From the NCBI GenBank assembly GCA_000514715.1, contig AZWL01000004.1, positions 124,001 through 188,000 on the forward strand: DNA of 64,000 nt, read 5' to 3'. The notes under the pieces are model-generated. The model ran no database searches, was not told the DNA's origin, and saw only the letters and a program-made list of their open reading frames with translations. This document shows, in pieces, positions 1 to 8,142 of the stretch. The stretch's first letter is position 1; each line of letters starts with the position of its first letter. Made by a program: the position numbers and the translations under genes. Origin of the DNA: Streptomyces sp. CNH099. Lineage in GTDB: Bacteria; Actinomycetota; Actinomycetes; Streptomycetales; Streptomycetaceae.

Positions 1-461
1 ACCTCGCCGCCACCGGAGCCGACGAGCGGGGCCGGCTCACCGTGACCCGGCTCCTGGACCGTCCGGTGCCCGACGGGCAGGAGCGGCCGGACGGCCCGCT
101 CATCGTGCTGAGCGCCTGCGAAACCGACCTGAGCACCCGCGACCACGACGAGGCCCTGACCCTCACCACGGCGTTCGTCGCCGGCGGGGCACGTGATGTC
201 GTGGGGTCGCGGTGGACCGTCCAGGACAGTGCGTCGATCCTGCTGATGGCGGTCTTCCACCACCATCTGCGGGCCGGCCGCAGCCCCGTCGACGCCCTGC
301 GGGCCGCGCAACTGTGGATGCTCGACCCGGACCGGGAGGACCCCGGCTGTCTGAGCGGGACGCTACGGTCGGACATCGGCCGGCCCGACCTCCGACGCCC
401 CTCCCTCTGGGCCGCGTTCATCCACCAGGGGCACCCCGGCCGGGGAGAGGAGACCGTATGA
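1..461 (+). CDS. CHAT domain protein, C-terminal part (5' end outside window)
   Basis: The reading frame is open from base 3, so the gene begins before the window; 152 residues are visible. The segment IVLSACETDLS near the start matches the catalytic-cysteine strand of CHAT domains (caspase-like proteases). The following stretch with GARDVVGSRWTVQDSAS and the ending LWAAFIHQG are the usual CHAT C-terminal landmarks. The partner histidine would lie upstream, out of view. Known family role: CHAT proteases are effector domains, often fused to TPR or NTPase sensor regions, that cleave partner proteins when a sensor fires. The stop overlaps the ATG of the next gene, so the two are translationally coupled. 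Which sensor it is fused to cannot be seen. Confidence 0.85.
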   Translation, partial: LAATGADERGRLTVTRLLDRPVPDGQERPDGPLIVLSACETDLSTRDHDEALTLTTAFVAGGARDVVGSRWTVQDSASILLMAVFHHHLRAGRSPVDALRAAQLWMLDPDREDPGCLSGTLRSDIGRPDLRRPSLWAAFIHQGHPGRGEETV

Positions 462-1153
462 CGACGGGTGCGGACGGCGGGGCGGACGTGCTCGGCCTCG
501 TCGAGGAACATCTCGACAGCATCCACGACCGGCTGACGGACGAGGAGTACGAACTGCTGCTCACCCGGCTGCGGGCCCTCGCCGACACCCCGCCGGACGA
601 CGCGAGGGCCGTGCGCCGCGCCTTCCAGGGCGTACGGCTCGGCCTGCTGCCGCTGCCGTTCGACCACCCGGTCCGGGCCGGACTCGACGCCTTCCGGCTC
701 ACCCCCACAGCGCCCGACAGACGGCTGGCCGTGGAGCGGACGCGGGCCCTGCTGGCCCGGCTCGCGGCCGGGCCGCCCGACCCGCCGCGCTCCCCCGGCA
801 CCGCGGCCGTCATCGCCGCCGCCGAGCGCAGGCTGCTCCGGGTCCCCGCCCTGACCGCCGCCGAGGCCCGCACGCGCTGCGGCGGTGCACCGCCGGTCGA
901 GCTGATCATCCTCGTGGACCCCGACCGGGGCGACCGCTACCCGGAGTTCCAGTTCGAGCCCGGCGACGGACCGTACGGGGTCGTCCTTCAGATCAACCGC
1001 GTACTGCACGCCGACGCGGACCCGTGGGGGGCCGCCGACTGGTGGCTGACCGCCAACACCTGGCTGGACGGCGGTCCGCCCGCGGCGGCCCTCGGCGTCC
1101 GGCCGGACGCCGACCTGGTCGACGCGGCCGTCGCGCTGGTGGCGGCGGACTGA
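458..1153 (+). CDS. DUF2384/MbcA-like antitoxin candidate, partner of the RES protein
   Basis: A 231-residue protein starting at the ATG that overlaps the CHAT stop (ATGA). The N-terminal part is alpha-helical and charged. Near the C-terminus the segment DPWGAADWWLTANTWLDG followed by PAAALG resembles the toxin-binding DUF2384 signature (a Trp, an asparagine-rich turn and a G-x-P-A-like loop) found in Xre/MbcA/ParS antitoxins that pair with RES toxins. The RES gene follows with a TGATG overlap, the usual order for such a pair. The protein is longer than most MbcA antitoxins and I see no clear Xre helix-turn-helix in its N-terminus, so the assignment rests on the C-terminal motif and the neighbour. 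Confidence 0.6.
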   Translation: MTTGADGGADVLGLVEEHLDSIHDRLTDEEYELLLTRLRALADTPPDDARAVRRAFQGVRLGLLPLPFDHPVRAGLDAFRLTPTAPDRRLAVERTRALLARLAAGPPDPPRSPGTAAVIAAAERRLLRVPALTAAEARTRCGGAPPVELIILVDPDRGDRYPEFQFEPGDGPYGVVLQINRVLHADADPWGAADWWLTANTWLDGGPPAAALGVRPDADLVDAAVALVAAD

Positions 1154-1830
1154 TGCGCGACGACACCGTGGCGCCCGCCGCGTACCGCTTCCGCCCGCAC
1201 TGGGAGGTGCTGCCGGCCGGTACGCAGCTGTGGCGCAGGCACTCGTCCCGGTTCGCGCCCGAGGAGTTCAAGCCGTTCGACCCGCGCGACCCCGCGCCCG
1301 GCCGCTTCCACGGCACCGCCGCCGACCCGTACCCCAGCCTGTACGCGGCGCAGGACCCGGAGACCGCGCTCGCCGAGACCCTGCTGCGCTCGGTCGACTT
1401 CGACCCGGTGAGCGGCGTGCGGCTGGTGCCCTGGGCGTGGGCGCGGGGCAGGTCCCTGAGCGTGCTGCGGACCCGGTGCGAGCTGAAGCTCGTCTCGCTG
1501 TGCACGGGCGCGGCCCTCGCCGCGGTCTGCCAGGACAGCCGCCTGCTGGAGAGCGAGGGGAGGGAGCACTACGAGCAGACGCGCAGCTGGGCGCGGGAGC
1601 TGCGGGTCCAGGCCCCCGAGGCCGCCGGGATGGTCTGGGACTCGAAGCGCAACCCGTCGGGGCGGGCCATGGTGCTCTTCGGGGACCGGTTGCCGGATCT
1701 CGCGGACGGGCCGCTCACCCCACTGTCGTACCGCACCATCGCCGACCTCGGCTCCCCCGACGGCATCAAGGAGACCAACCAGCTGCTGGAGCCGCTCCGC
1801 GCGGCGATCCGGGAGCCGCTGCACCGCTGA
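1153..1830 (+). CDS. RES domain protein, NAD-degrading toxin candidate
   Basis: A 225-residue protein starting in the TGATG overlap with the antitoxin candidate. The stretch around residues 55-80, including YPSLYAAQDPETALAETLLR, matches the RES-domain pattern in which substrate-like gene products read LYxAxDPxTALAE, with the conserved Glu. The Arg and Ser that complete the name-giving triad are plausible in the flanking sequence but were not fixed by alignment. RES toxins characterised elsewhere (for example MbcT) destroy NAD+ by phosphorolysis or hydrolysis, and their activity is held off by the DUF2384 partner. The next gene, a macro-domain protein, would be able to handle ADP-ribose products, an attractive but inferred link. 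A solitary RES enzyme without toxicity is the alternative. Confidence 0.78.
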   Translation: MRDDTVAPAAYRFRPHWEVLPAGTQLWRRHSSRFAPEEFKPFDPRDPAPGRFHGTAADPYPSLYAAQDPETALAETLLRSVDFDPVSGVRLVPWAWARGRSLSVLRTRCELKLVSLCTGAALAAVCQDSRLLESEGREHYEQTRSWARELRVQAPEAAGMVWDSKRNPSGRAMVLFGDRLPDLADGPLTPLSYRTIADLGSPDGIKETNQLLEPLRAAIREPLHR

Positions 1831-1877
1831 CCGCGTCCGCGTGCGCCGTTCGCTTGTCCGCCCGTGGCGCGGGTGCC

Positions 1878-2990
1878 ATGGTGGTCGCCATGGCAGCGCC
1901 GCTCCTTGACACCGCGTCAGTCCTCGTGGACTTACGGGCCGTCCGCCGTGCCGGACTGCTGCGACTACGAGGCCGTGAGCTGCCCTCCCTGGAGGCCGCC
2001 GCGGCCTTGCTGGTGACCGCACGCACCCGCGAGGGCGCCGTGGAGGCGCTGCTCCGCCGCGCGGTCGAGCGGCTCGACGCGGGCACGCTGCGCACCGCGG
2101 CCGAGTACACGCTGGGGCTGGCGCAGGGCACGCGGGACTGGCCGGCGTCCTCCCGCCGGGCCCGCGCGGCCGAGGTGTACCGGGTGAGCGAGGAGCGGTT
2201 CCGCAAGCACCACGAGGTGATGGTCCTGGAGCAGGTGGCCGGGCAGATCGTGGAGTTGGCCGAGGGCGGCGGCGAGCCGGACGAAACCGACTGGCCGGCC
2301 GACACCCACCGGTCCCTGGAGGTCCTGGCGGGCGACCGGACCGTGCGCCTCACGCTCCATCTGCACCCGGTCGAACTGCTGCGGGACGTGGACGCGGTGG
2401 TCTCCCCGGTGAACACGTACTTCGCGCTGCCCGAGCCGTACAAGTCGTCGGTCTCCGCCTCGCTGCGCCGGGCCGCCTCGGTGCGCGGCGTGACCGGCGA
2501 CCTGCTGGACGACCCGGTCCACGACGAGCTGCGCAGGTGGACGGCGCGGCACGGCACGTCGGGCCGCCCGGTGATCCCCGGGACGGTGGCGGCGACGGGC
2601 GCGGGGGCGATGGCCGAGCAGGGCGTGCGGCGCATCTACCACGCCGCCGTGGCCCGGCCCCGGGCCGGCACGAACGACTACGACGTGCTGCCCGCCGACG
2701 TCACGCGCGCCGCCTCGCGCGCGCTCGCGCTGCTGGCCGAGGAGCACGACCGGTACACGCCGCCGCTGCGGTCGGTGTGCTTCGCGCTGCTCGGCTCGGG
2801 GCGCGGCGGGCTGCCGTACCGGGTGAGCGCGGCCGCGGTGTGGAGCGCCGTCGAGGCGGAGCTGGCCCGCGGCGCCCCCTGGGACGTGCACGTCGTCGTC
2901 CGCGACCCGGAGGCGGCCCGCGTGGTGGAGCGGACGGCGTCCAGGACCCGCCCGGGCCACGACCGGTCGGCGCCCGGCCGGTCCGCTTGA
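1878..2990 (+). CDS. Macro-domain-like protein with helical N-terminal region
   Basis: A 370-residue protein 47 bases after the RES gene. Two in-frame ATGs (1878 and 1890) are possible; I take the first. The N-terminal ~150 residues are helical and rich in Arg/Ala and look like a DNA- or protein-binding region. From about residue 170 the order VDAVVSPVNTYFALPE, then GTVAATGAGAMAEQGVRRIYHAAV, then a C-terminal helix follows the macro-domain pattern of a VVNaxN-like loop, a glycine-rich phosphate loop and an IxHAA strand, although the usual first Asn is replaced. Macro domains bind or hydrolyse ADP-ribose and its derivatives. Position after a RES toxin suggests processing of NAD breakdown products or of ADP-ribosylated targets. 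A hairpin terminator follows immediately. Confidence 0.68.
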   Translation: MVVAMAAPLLDTASVLVDLRAVRRAGLLRLRGRELPSLEAAAALLVTARTREGAVEALLRRAVERLDAGTLRTAAEYTLGLAQGTRDWPASSRRARAAEVYRVSEERFRKHHEVMVLEQVAGQIVELAEGGGEPDETDWPADTHRSLEVLAGDRTVRLTLHLHPVELLRDVDAVVSPVNTYFALPEPYKSSVSASLRRAASVRGVTGDLLDDPVHDELRRWTARHGTSGRPVIPGTVAATGAGAMAEQGVRRIYHAAVARPRAGTNDYDVLPADVTRAASRALALLAEEHDRYTPPLRSVCFALLGSGRGGLPYRVSAAAVWSAVEAELARGAPWDVHVVVRDPEAARVVERTASRTRPGHDRSAPGRSA

Positions 2991-3000
2991 CTGGACGTGC

Positions 3001-3046
3001 GGGCCGCCCGGACGGGTGCCGGGGGCAACTCCCCCCCGGGCGGCCC
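3001..3046 (+). terminator. Hairpin terminator after the macro-domain gene
   Basis: GGGCCGCCCG at 3001-3010 is a perfect reverse complement of CGGGCGGCCC at 3037-3046. It begins 10 bases after the macro-domain stop codon and separates the CHAT/RES/macro group from the operon beginning at 3131. There is no U-tract, as usual in Streptomyces. Confidence 0.65.
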
Positions 3047-3093
3047 GTGCACCGGTCCCGATGTCCCGACGGTGCGTCAATTCTCGTAAGGAC

Positions 3094-3122
3094 CAGACAT
3101 GCGGGTGACGAAGCCCCATACC
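3094..3122 (+). promoter_or_regulatory. Candidate promoter of the conflict operon, leaderless transcript
   Basis: A -35-like CAGACA (3094-3099) and -10-like CATACC (3117-3122) are separated by 17 bases. Transcription would begin close to the ATG at 3131, giving a leaderless mRNA, which agrees with the absence of a good ribosome binding site before 3131. The hexamers are weak matches to the HrdB consensus. Confidence 0.35.
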
Positions 3123-3130
3123 GTGGTCGC

Positions 3131-3343
3131 ATGACCGGCGGAATGGTGCGGTGGGCGCACGGCCGCGCGGGTCGCACGGTGACCTGGCCGGCTCCGGACG
3201 CGTACGTCCTCGTCGACGGCGTCCTGTTGCGCATGCGTCCCGAGCCGGCCGGAGTGCCGCCGGGCACGCCCGTCACCGTGCGCCTCGGCGAGGGAGAGCG
3301 GGGGCTGGTGGCGCACGCCGGCCCGGAAGCGGAGGACGGATGA
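3131..3343 (+). CDS. Small protein of unknown function, first gene of the TerY-P/GTPase operon
   Basis: A 70-residue protein beginning MTGGMVRWAHGR, with a beta-strand-rich middle (TVTWPAPDAYVLVDGVLLRM) and an acidic end. It overlaps the following VWA gene by ATGA, so it is translationally coupled and very likely a real part of the operon. I recognise no family. The size, the alternating hydrophobic pattern and the position beside a phosphatase-kinase pair would suit a small regulatory or substrate protein, but nothing in the sequence proves this. The start has no clear ribosome binding site, consistent with a leaderless transcript. Confidence 0.7.
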   Translation: MTGGMVRWAHGRAGRTVTWPAPDAYVLVDGVLLRMRPEPAGVPPGTPVTVRLGEGERGLVAHAGPEAEDG

Positions 3344-4107
3344 GCCGCCAGGGCATCGAGGTCGGGGAAGGGTACGGGGAGCGGCAGCCCGTCGTCCTGC
3401 TCCTCGACACCTCCGCGTCCATGGGCCGGCCCGCGGAACACCCGCGGATCGACGAGCTGAACGAGGCGCTGACCCGCTGGTTCGACGGGATCCGGAAGCA
3501 GGAGCGGCTGCGCAGCCGGGTGGAGGTCTGCCTCCTCACCTTCGACTCCGCGGTACGGGTCCACGACCCGGAGCCCGGCGGCCTCGTCCCCGTCGGGGAC
3601 GCCGACGCCGGCCGGCTCTTCGTGCCGGTGCACGACCTGCGGCCGCCCGCCCTGCGGGCCGGGGGCCTGACCCGGCTGACGGAGGCCGTGGAGGCGGCCC
3701 TCGACCTGGCCCGCCACCGCTACCGCGCCCTCCAGGAGCAGCGGGTGCCCGTCCGGCGCCCCTTCGTCTGGGTCCTCACCGACGGTGCGCCCAGCGACGC
3801 CCGGGGCCGCCCGCTGGACGAGGCGGGCCTGGCGGACACCGCGGAGCGGATCCGCCGGGGCGAGGCGGACCGGGAGTGGGTGGTCCAGGTGGTCGGGGTG
3901 CGCGACGCCGACATGCCGATGCTCCGGGTCCTCGCGCCGCAGGGCACCTTCGCCCTGGCGCACCTGGACTTCGGCCGGATCATCGACCTGTTCTTCCAGA
4001 GCACCGACGACAGCTTCCCGGACGACGACGCGGACGGCGTGCACGCGCGCATCAAGGAGCGCGCCGCCAGGCTGGCGCGCATGGAGAGGCTGGAGAGGAG
4101 CCTCTAG
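3340..4107 (+). CDS. TerY-like von Willebrand factor A (VWA) protein
   Basis: A 255-residue single-domain VWA protein. The metal-ion-dependent adhesion site is visible: LLLDTSASMG (DxSxS, about residues 21-30), a Thr in GGLTRLTEAV around residue 110, and LTDGAPSD around residue 147. The start ATG overlaps the preceding stop and the stop codon is followed directly by the GTG of the phosphatase. VWA, PP2C phosphatase and kinase in this order is the TerY-P triad named in comparative genomic work on tellurite-resistance and conflict systems. There the VWA protein is thought to be the scaffold or target whose metal-dependent binding is set by phosphorylation. Cytoplasmic; no signal peptide or membrane segment. 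Confidence 0.88.
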   Translation: MSRQGIEVGEGYGERQPVVLLLDTSASMGRPAEHPRIDELNEALTRWFDGIRKQERLRSRVEVCLLTFDSAVRVHDPEPGGLVPVGDADAGRLFVPVHDLRPPALRAGGLTRLTEAVEAALDLARHRYRALQEQRVPVRRPFVWVLTDGAPSDARGRPLDEAGLADTAERIRRGEADREWVVQVVGVRDADMPMLRVLAPQGTFALAHLDFGRIIDLFFQSTDDSFPDDDADGVHARIKERAARLARMERLERSL

Positions 4108-4923
4108 GTGATCATCGCGGGCGCCGCCGTCCAGGGCACCGCGCACCTCGCCGCAGCGCAGGGCTGCCAGGACGCGTTCAAGGCGGTCGACCTGGGCGGC
4201 GCGGCGGTGCTCGCGGTGTCCGACGGCGCGGGCAGCCGGGACCGCAGCGCGCTGGGCGCCCATCTGGCGGTCGACGCGGCGTGCCGCCTGCTGGCGCGGG
4301 ACGTCCCGGACGGCGCGGCGGCCCCGGAGCGGTGGACGCGCTGGATCGCCGGGCGGGGGCGGCGGGTGGTCGGGGAGTATCTGCGGGCGGTGTCGGGGGT
4401 GCTGGGCGCGGGCTCAGGACCGGCGGAGCCCGGCCCCGGGGACCCCGGCGCGGCGGAGCCCGGCCCGGCGGACCCGGGCGCCCTGGCGGCGACCCTGACC
4501 GCGGCGGTCGTGGCCCCGCCCTGGGTCGCGTTCGTCTCGCTGGGCGACGGCTTCGGCACCCTGCTGACCCGCGACGACCGCAGCCACCTGGTCCTCCCGC
4601 CGCCCGCCGGCCCGGCCGCCTTCCTCTCCTCCCCCGCCGCCGGGTTGCGCATCCGCACGTTCGCGGTCTGGGAACCCGAACTCGGCGGCGTCGCCCTGGC
4701 CACCGACGGCCTGGCCGCCCTCGCCCTCGACCACCCGTCCGTCCGCGGGCTGCCGCCGGCGGCCGGCCCGCTGCCCGCCGGGCGCTTCTTCGCCGGGGTG
4801 GCGGCGGCGCTCCGCGCGTCCGGCGGGGACGCCGAGCCGCTGCGCCGGCTGCTCTCCGGGCCGGAGGCCGCCCGGACCGGTGACGACCTGACCCTGCTGT
4901 GCGCTCTGGTCGAGGGGCGGTGA
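4108..4923 (+). CDS. PP2C-family Ser/Thr protein phosphatase of the TerY-P triad
   Basis: A 271-residue protein starting at GTG immediately after the TAG of the VWA gene. PP2C metal-binding landmarks are present: SDGAGSRD near residue 38, LATDGLAAL near residue 195 and RTGDDLTLLCAL near the C-terminus. There is no membrane segment and the protein is a catalytic domain only, with a low-complexity Pro/Gly/Glu stretch around residues 100-125 encoded by near-repeated triplets. By family role it removes phosphate from Ser/Thr residues, here presumably from the VWA protein or GTPases, opposing the kinase encoded next. Its stop codon overlaps the GTG start of the kinase. Confidence 0.88.
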   Translation: MIIAGAAVQGTAHLAAAQGCQDAFKAVDLGGAAVLAVSDGAGSRDRSALGAHLAVDAACRLLARDVPDGAAAPERWTRWIAGRGRRVVGEYLRAVSGVLGAGSGPAEPGPGDPGAAEPGPADPGALAATLTAAVVAPPWVAFVSLGDGFGTLLTRDDRSHLVLPPPAGPAAFLSSPAAGLRIRTFAVWEPELGGVALATDGLAALALDHPSVRGLPPAAGPLPAGRFFAGVAAALRASGGDAEPLRRLLSGPEAARTGDDLTLLCALVEGR

Positions 4924-5984
4924 CCGTGGCGCTGACCGTGGTGTCCGGGAACGGGCGCGCCTGGCGGCTCACCGAGCAGATAGGCAGCGGCTCGGAGGGG
5001 TTCGTGTACGGCGTCGAGGACACCCGCCCGCTCGTCGCGAAGCTCGTCCCGGATCCGCCCGACCCCGAGGCGTTCCGGTGCCGGGTGGCCCGCCTTGTAC
5101 GGCAGCGCCGCGAACCGCGCACCGTCGAGCTGCTCTCCGGCACGCCGGTCCGGCTGTCGTGGCCGCTGGTGCCGGTCCGTACGGCCGGCGACGGACCGGA
5201 GCGCGTCGACGGCTACGTCATGACCGACATGCGCCACGCCTACCAGCCGTTCAGCCACCTCCTCGACCCGCACGCCCGCCGGGCCCACCTGCCCGCGGCG
5301 ACCTGGGCGACCGCCCTGTGCGCCGCCCTCGCCCTCTCCCGGCTGCTGGCCCGGGTGCACGCCGAGGGGTACGTCGTGGGCGACCTGAAGCCCGACAACC
5401 TGTGGGTCGACGAGACCGGGCGGATCGGCATGGCCGACGTCGACTCCTGGCAGTTCACCGACGGCCGCGACACCTTCGCCGGCCGTATGCGCACCCCCGG
5501 CTACACGGCCCCGGAACGGATCGCCGCCCCCGCCGGCGCGCCGCCGGACAGCGCGTCGGACGACTTCGCCCTGGCCGTCCTCGTCCATCAGCTGCTCGTC
5601 GCCGGCCTGCACCCGTTCGCGGGCCACCCGGCCGGGGGCGGCTGCCTCCGTGACTACGCGTCGTACGACGACAACGTCGTGCACGGCCGCTGCCGGCTCC
5701 TCGACCGCACGTCGGTGCTGCTGCCCCGCTCGGCGCCGCCCGCCGACCTGCTGCCGCGACCGCTCGCCGAGGGGTTCCGGGCGGCGTTCGCGCCCGCGGG
5801 GCGGCGGCCGACGGCGGCGGGCTGGGCCCGGTCGCTCGCGGCCGAACTGGCCCCCGGCCGGCTGAAGGTGTGTGCGGTGAACGCCCGGCACGTGCACACC
5901 GTGGAGCGGCCCTGGTGCCCGTGGTGCGACCAGGCCGGGCAGGGCTTCGACAGCTACCCCGGCGACCCGCGGGAGGACGCGTGA
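4920..5984 (+). CDS. Ser/Thr protein kinase of the TerY-P triad with C-terminal Cys motif
   Basis: A protein kinase of about 354 residues. The glycine loop (IGSGSEGFVYGV), the lysine strand (PLVAKLVPD), the catalytic loop GDLKPDN and the metal loop ADVDSW are visible. The usual HRD is GD and DFG is DVD, substitutions typical of this kinase subgroup. The C-terminus carries CPWC with an upstream Cys and His, probably a small zinc knuckle. I place the start at the GTG in the GTGA overlap with the phosphatase; the GTG at 4926 has better spacing from GAGGGG at 4912-4917 and is an equal alternative. Expected role: phosphorylates the VWA protein or other operon products in response to an unknown signal. 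Confidence 0.85.
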   Translation: MTVALTVVSGNGRAWRLTEQIGSGSEGFVYGVEDTRPLVAKLVPDPPDPEAFRCRVARLVRQRREPRTVELLSGTPVRLSWPLVPVRTAGDGPERVDGYVMTDMRHAYQPFSHLLDPHARRAHLPAATWATALCAALALSRLLARVHAEGYVVGDLKPDNLWVDETGRIGMADVDSWQFTDGRDTFAGRMRTPGYTAPERIAAPAGAPPDSASDDFALAVLVHQLLVAGLHPFAGHPAGGGCLRDYASYDDNVVHGRCRLLDRTSVLLPRSAPPADLLPRPLAEGFRAAFAPAGRRPTAAGWARSLAAELAPGRLKVCAVNARHVHTVERPWCPWCDQAGQGFDSYPGDPREDA

Positions 5985-6625
5985 CCGGCCTGCTCTCCGT
6001 CGCCCGCACGCTGGACCGCTGCACGGTCCTCGGCCCCGGCACCCGCGCCGTCGTCTGGGTCCAGGGCTGCCCGCTGCGCTGCCGGGGCTGCGTGGCCGCG
6101 GAGACGCTGCCGTTCGACGGCGGCACCGCCCGGCCCGTCGCCGACGTCGCCGGCTGGCTGTGCGGTCTGGACGGCATCGAGGGCGTGACCCTCTCCGGCG
6201 GCGAGCCCTTCAGCCAGGCCCGGGCCCTGGCCGAGCTGCTCGACGCGGTACGCGCCGAGCGCCCGGACTTCGGCGCGATGGCGTACTCCGGCTTCCGGCA
6301 CGAGGCCCTGCGGCGCGGCGGCCCCGACCGGCGCGCCCTGCTCGCCCGGCTGGACCTGCTGGTCGACGGGCCGTACGTCGCGGCGCGGCACGGCAGTCTG
6401 CGCTGGCGCGGCTCGGCCAACCAGCGGCTGATCCCGCTCACCGACCGCTACGCGCACGCGCTGGCCGGCCCGGACACGACCGCGGGGATCGAACTGTCCG
6501 TCGGCCCGGACGGATCCGTCTCGTGGGCGGGGGTACCGCCCGCGCCCGGATTCCGCGAGGGACTCGAAGACCGGCTCGCGGCACGGGGGTTCGTGCTGCA
6601 CACCGAAGCCCGGAGGGAACGATGA
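5981..6625 (+). CDS. Radical SAM protein, activase-like (4Fe-4S single cluster)
   Basis: A 214-residue protein starting at GTG overlapping the kinase stop. CPLRCRGC (residues 30-37) is the CxxxCxxC cluster-binding motif, and SGGEPF (about residue 66) is the SAM-binding motif. The size, the VWVQGCPLRC context and a DGPYV segment resemble the NrdG/PflA activating-enzyme group. There is no glycyl-radical enzyme in view, and inside this operon the enzyme is more likely to modify an operon protein or make a signalling compound. The C-terminal third is shorter than in biosynthetic radical SAM enzymes and lacks SPASM cysteines. The stop codon overlaps the next start by ATGA. Confidence 0.85.
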   Translation: MTGLLSVARTLDRCTVLGPGTRAVVWVQGCPLRCRGCVAAETLPFDGGTARPVADVAGWLCGLDGIEGVTLSGGEPFSQARALAELLDAVRAERPDFGAMAYSGFRHEALRRGGPDRRALLARLDLLVDGPYVAARHGSLRWRGSANQRLIPLTDRYAHALAGPDTTAGIELSVGPDGSVSWAGVPPAPGFREGLEDRLAARGFVLHTEARRER

Positions 6626-8142
6626 GCGGATCGCCGAAGTACAGCACAGTCCGCGTGGGCGCCGCGTACGCCCGGCGGGAGGCGGCGGAGCGCCGGCGCC
6701 GGGAGGCGCGGCGCCGCGCCCGGGAGCAGCAGCGGGCCGCCGAACGGGCCCGGCTCGCCCGGGAGGCGGCGGCCCGCCGGGAACGCGCCCGCGCCGAGAC
6801 GCAGCGGCGCCGGGAGGAGGTCGCCCGCCGGGAGGCCGAGCGCACGGCCCGGCGGGCCGCCGAGCGCGACGCCGCGCGGGCGCGGGCGCGGGCCGAGCAG
6901 AGCCGCGCCGACGAGCGCGGTCTCGACGAGGTACGGACCCTCCTCGACCAGGCCCGGCGGTCCGGCGCCCGGGCCGGGCTCGACGACCTGGAAGGGCGGT
7001 TGGCCGGCCTGCGGGAGCGGGCGGCCCGCGGCGAGCAGCTCGGCGGCACGGTGGAGGAGCTGCGCGGCCGGGTCGTCAGCCTGGGCCCGGAGGCCGGCGC
7101 GGCCGCTGCGGAGGACAGCGCCGCCGTACTCGCCGGGCTGGAGCGCCGCTTCGCCGCGGCCGGGGCGGACGGCGCCGCCCTCGACCCGGACGGCCACCGG
7201 CGCTGCACCGACCTGCTCGACCAGCTCCGCGCCGCCGCCGCGGAGGACCGGCGGGTCCGCTTCGAGGCGCTGCGCGGCACCGCAGAACACGCCTTCGCCC
7301 GGCACGCGGCGGCGGTCGGGCAGGCACGGGAGGCCGCCGCGCGGGAGGCCGGCGAGGCGCCGCCGCGCGCGGCAGAGAAGGCGGCGGACGAGGCGGCGGA
7401 GGAGGCGGCGGAGGCGGAAGCGGAGGCCGAAGCGGAGGCCGAAGCGGAAGCGGAGGCGGTGCGGGCGGAAGCCGCGGAGCGCGAGCGCGCCGAGGCCGCG
7501 GAGGCGGCGCTGGAACTGGCGCTCGCGGAGGCCGCGGAACGCCTCGACGCCGTACGCCCCGCGGCCGAGGGCGTCGTGGACACCGCCGCCGACCTGGGCG
7601 CCCCGGAGATCGCCGACGACGTCGCGGACGCCCTGCGTACGGCCACCGAGGCACTCGCCGCCCGCTCGGCGGCCGGCGCGCTCGCGGCGGTCGCCGGGGT
7701 CGAGCGGCTGCTGCCCGACGCCGAACGCCGGCTGGACGAGCTGGAGCTGGCCGACGAGCGGCGCCGCGACCTGGTGGCGGCGCTCAAGGACGCCATGACC
7801 GACGAGGGCTTCGCCTTCGAGGGCGGGGAGAGCGAAGGCGACAGCTTCCGGCTGTACTTCACGCGGCCGACCGGAGCCGCGTACGAGGCGACGGTCGCCA
7901 GCGAGGACGACGGCACCCCGGTCCTCGTCTACCACGTGGCGGGCGAGCCGGACGTGACGCTGTCCGCGCCCGGGGCCGAGGCGGTGTGCGACGCCACCGA
8001 GGCGCTGCTGGAGCGCGTGCACGGGTCGCTGGGCGGCGACGACGGCTTCGTACCGGGCGAGCTGACCTGGGACGGCAAGCCGCCGGGCCGGCGGGCCGAG
8101 CCGCTGCCGCACGACGCCTCCTGGAGGTGGACGGCGCCGTGA
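6622..8142 (+). CDS. Coiled-coil protein with conserved C-terminal globular domain
   Basis: A 506-residue protein. Residues ~15-105 are a long Arg/Glu/Ala helix (repeated RREA, ERARLAREA) and residues ~245-300 are an Ala-Glu repeat encoded by near-perfect 6- and 12-base repeats around 7381-7460. A globular C-terminal ~130 residues carry FRLYFTRPTGAAYEATV and FVPGELTWDG. There is no transmembrane segment, signal peptide or enzyme motif. It resembles scaffold proteins of ATPase-driven complexes; position before the ClpB-like gene (GTG overlap at 8139) suggests it feeds or tethers that ATPase. No named family is claimed. Confidence 0.75.
   Translation: MSGSPKYSTVRVGAAYARREAAERRRREARRRAREQQRAAERARLAREAAARRERARAETQRRREEVARREAERTARRAAERDAARARARAEQSRADERGLDEVRTLLDQARRSGARAGLDDLEGRLAGLRERAARGEQLGGTVEELRGRVVSLGPEAGAAAAEDSAAVLAGLERRFAAAGADGAALDPDGHRRCTDLLDQLRAAAAEDRRVRFEALRGTAEHAFARHAAAVGQAREAAAREAGEAPPRAAEKAADEAAEEAAEAEAEAEAEAEAEAEAVRAEAAERERAEAAEAALELALAEAAERLDAVRPAAEGVVDTAADLGAPEIADDVADALRTATEALAARSAAGALAAVAGVERLLPDAERRLDELELADERRRDLVAALKDAMTDEGFAFEGGESEGDSFRLYFTRPTGAAYEATVASEDDGTPVLVYHVAGEPDVTLSAPGAEAVCDATEALLERVHGSLGGDDGFVPGELTWDGKPPGRRAEPLPHDASWRWTAP

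Noticed and set aside
988-2022. Long minus-strand open frames opposite the RES and macro genes
   Set aside because: They follow the third-base GC bias of the plus-strand genes and have Arg/Pro/Gly-rich, domain-free translations.
7381-7460. A repeat array (satellite or CRISPR-like) in the Ala-Glu repeats
   Set aside because: It is a coding low-complexity helix; units are not spaced by unique sequence.
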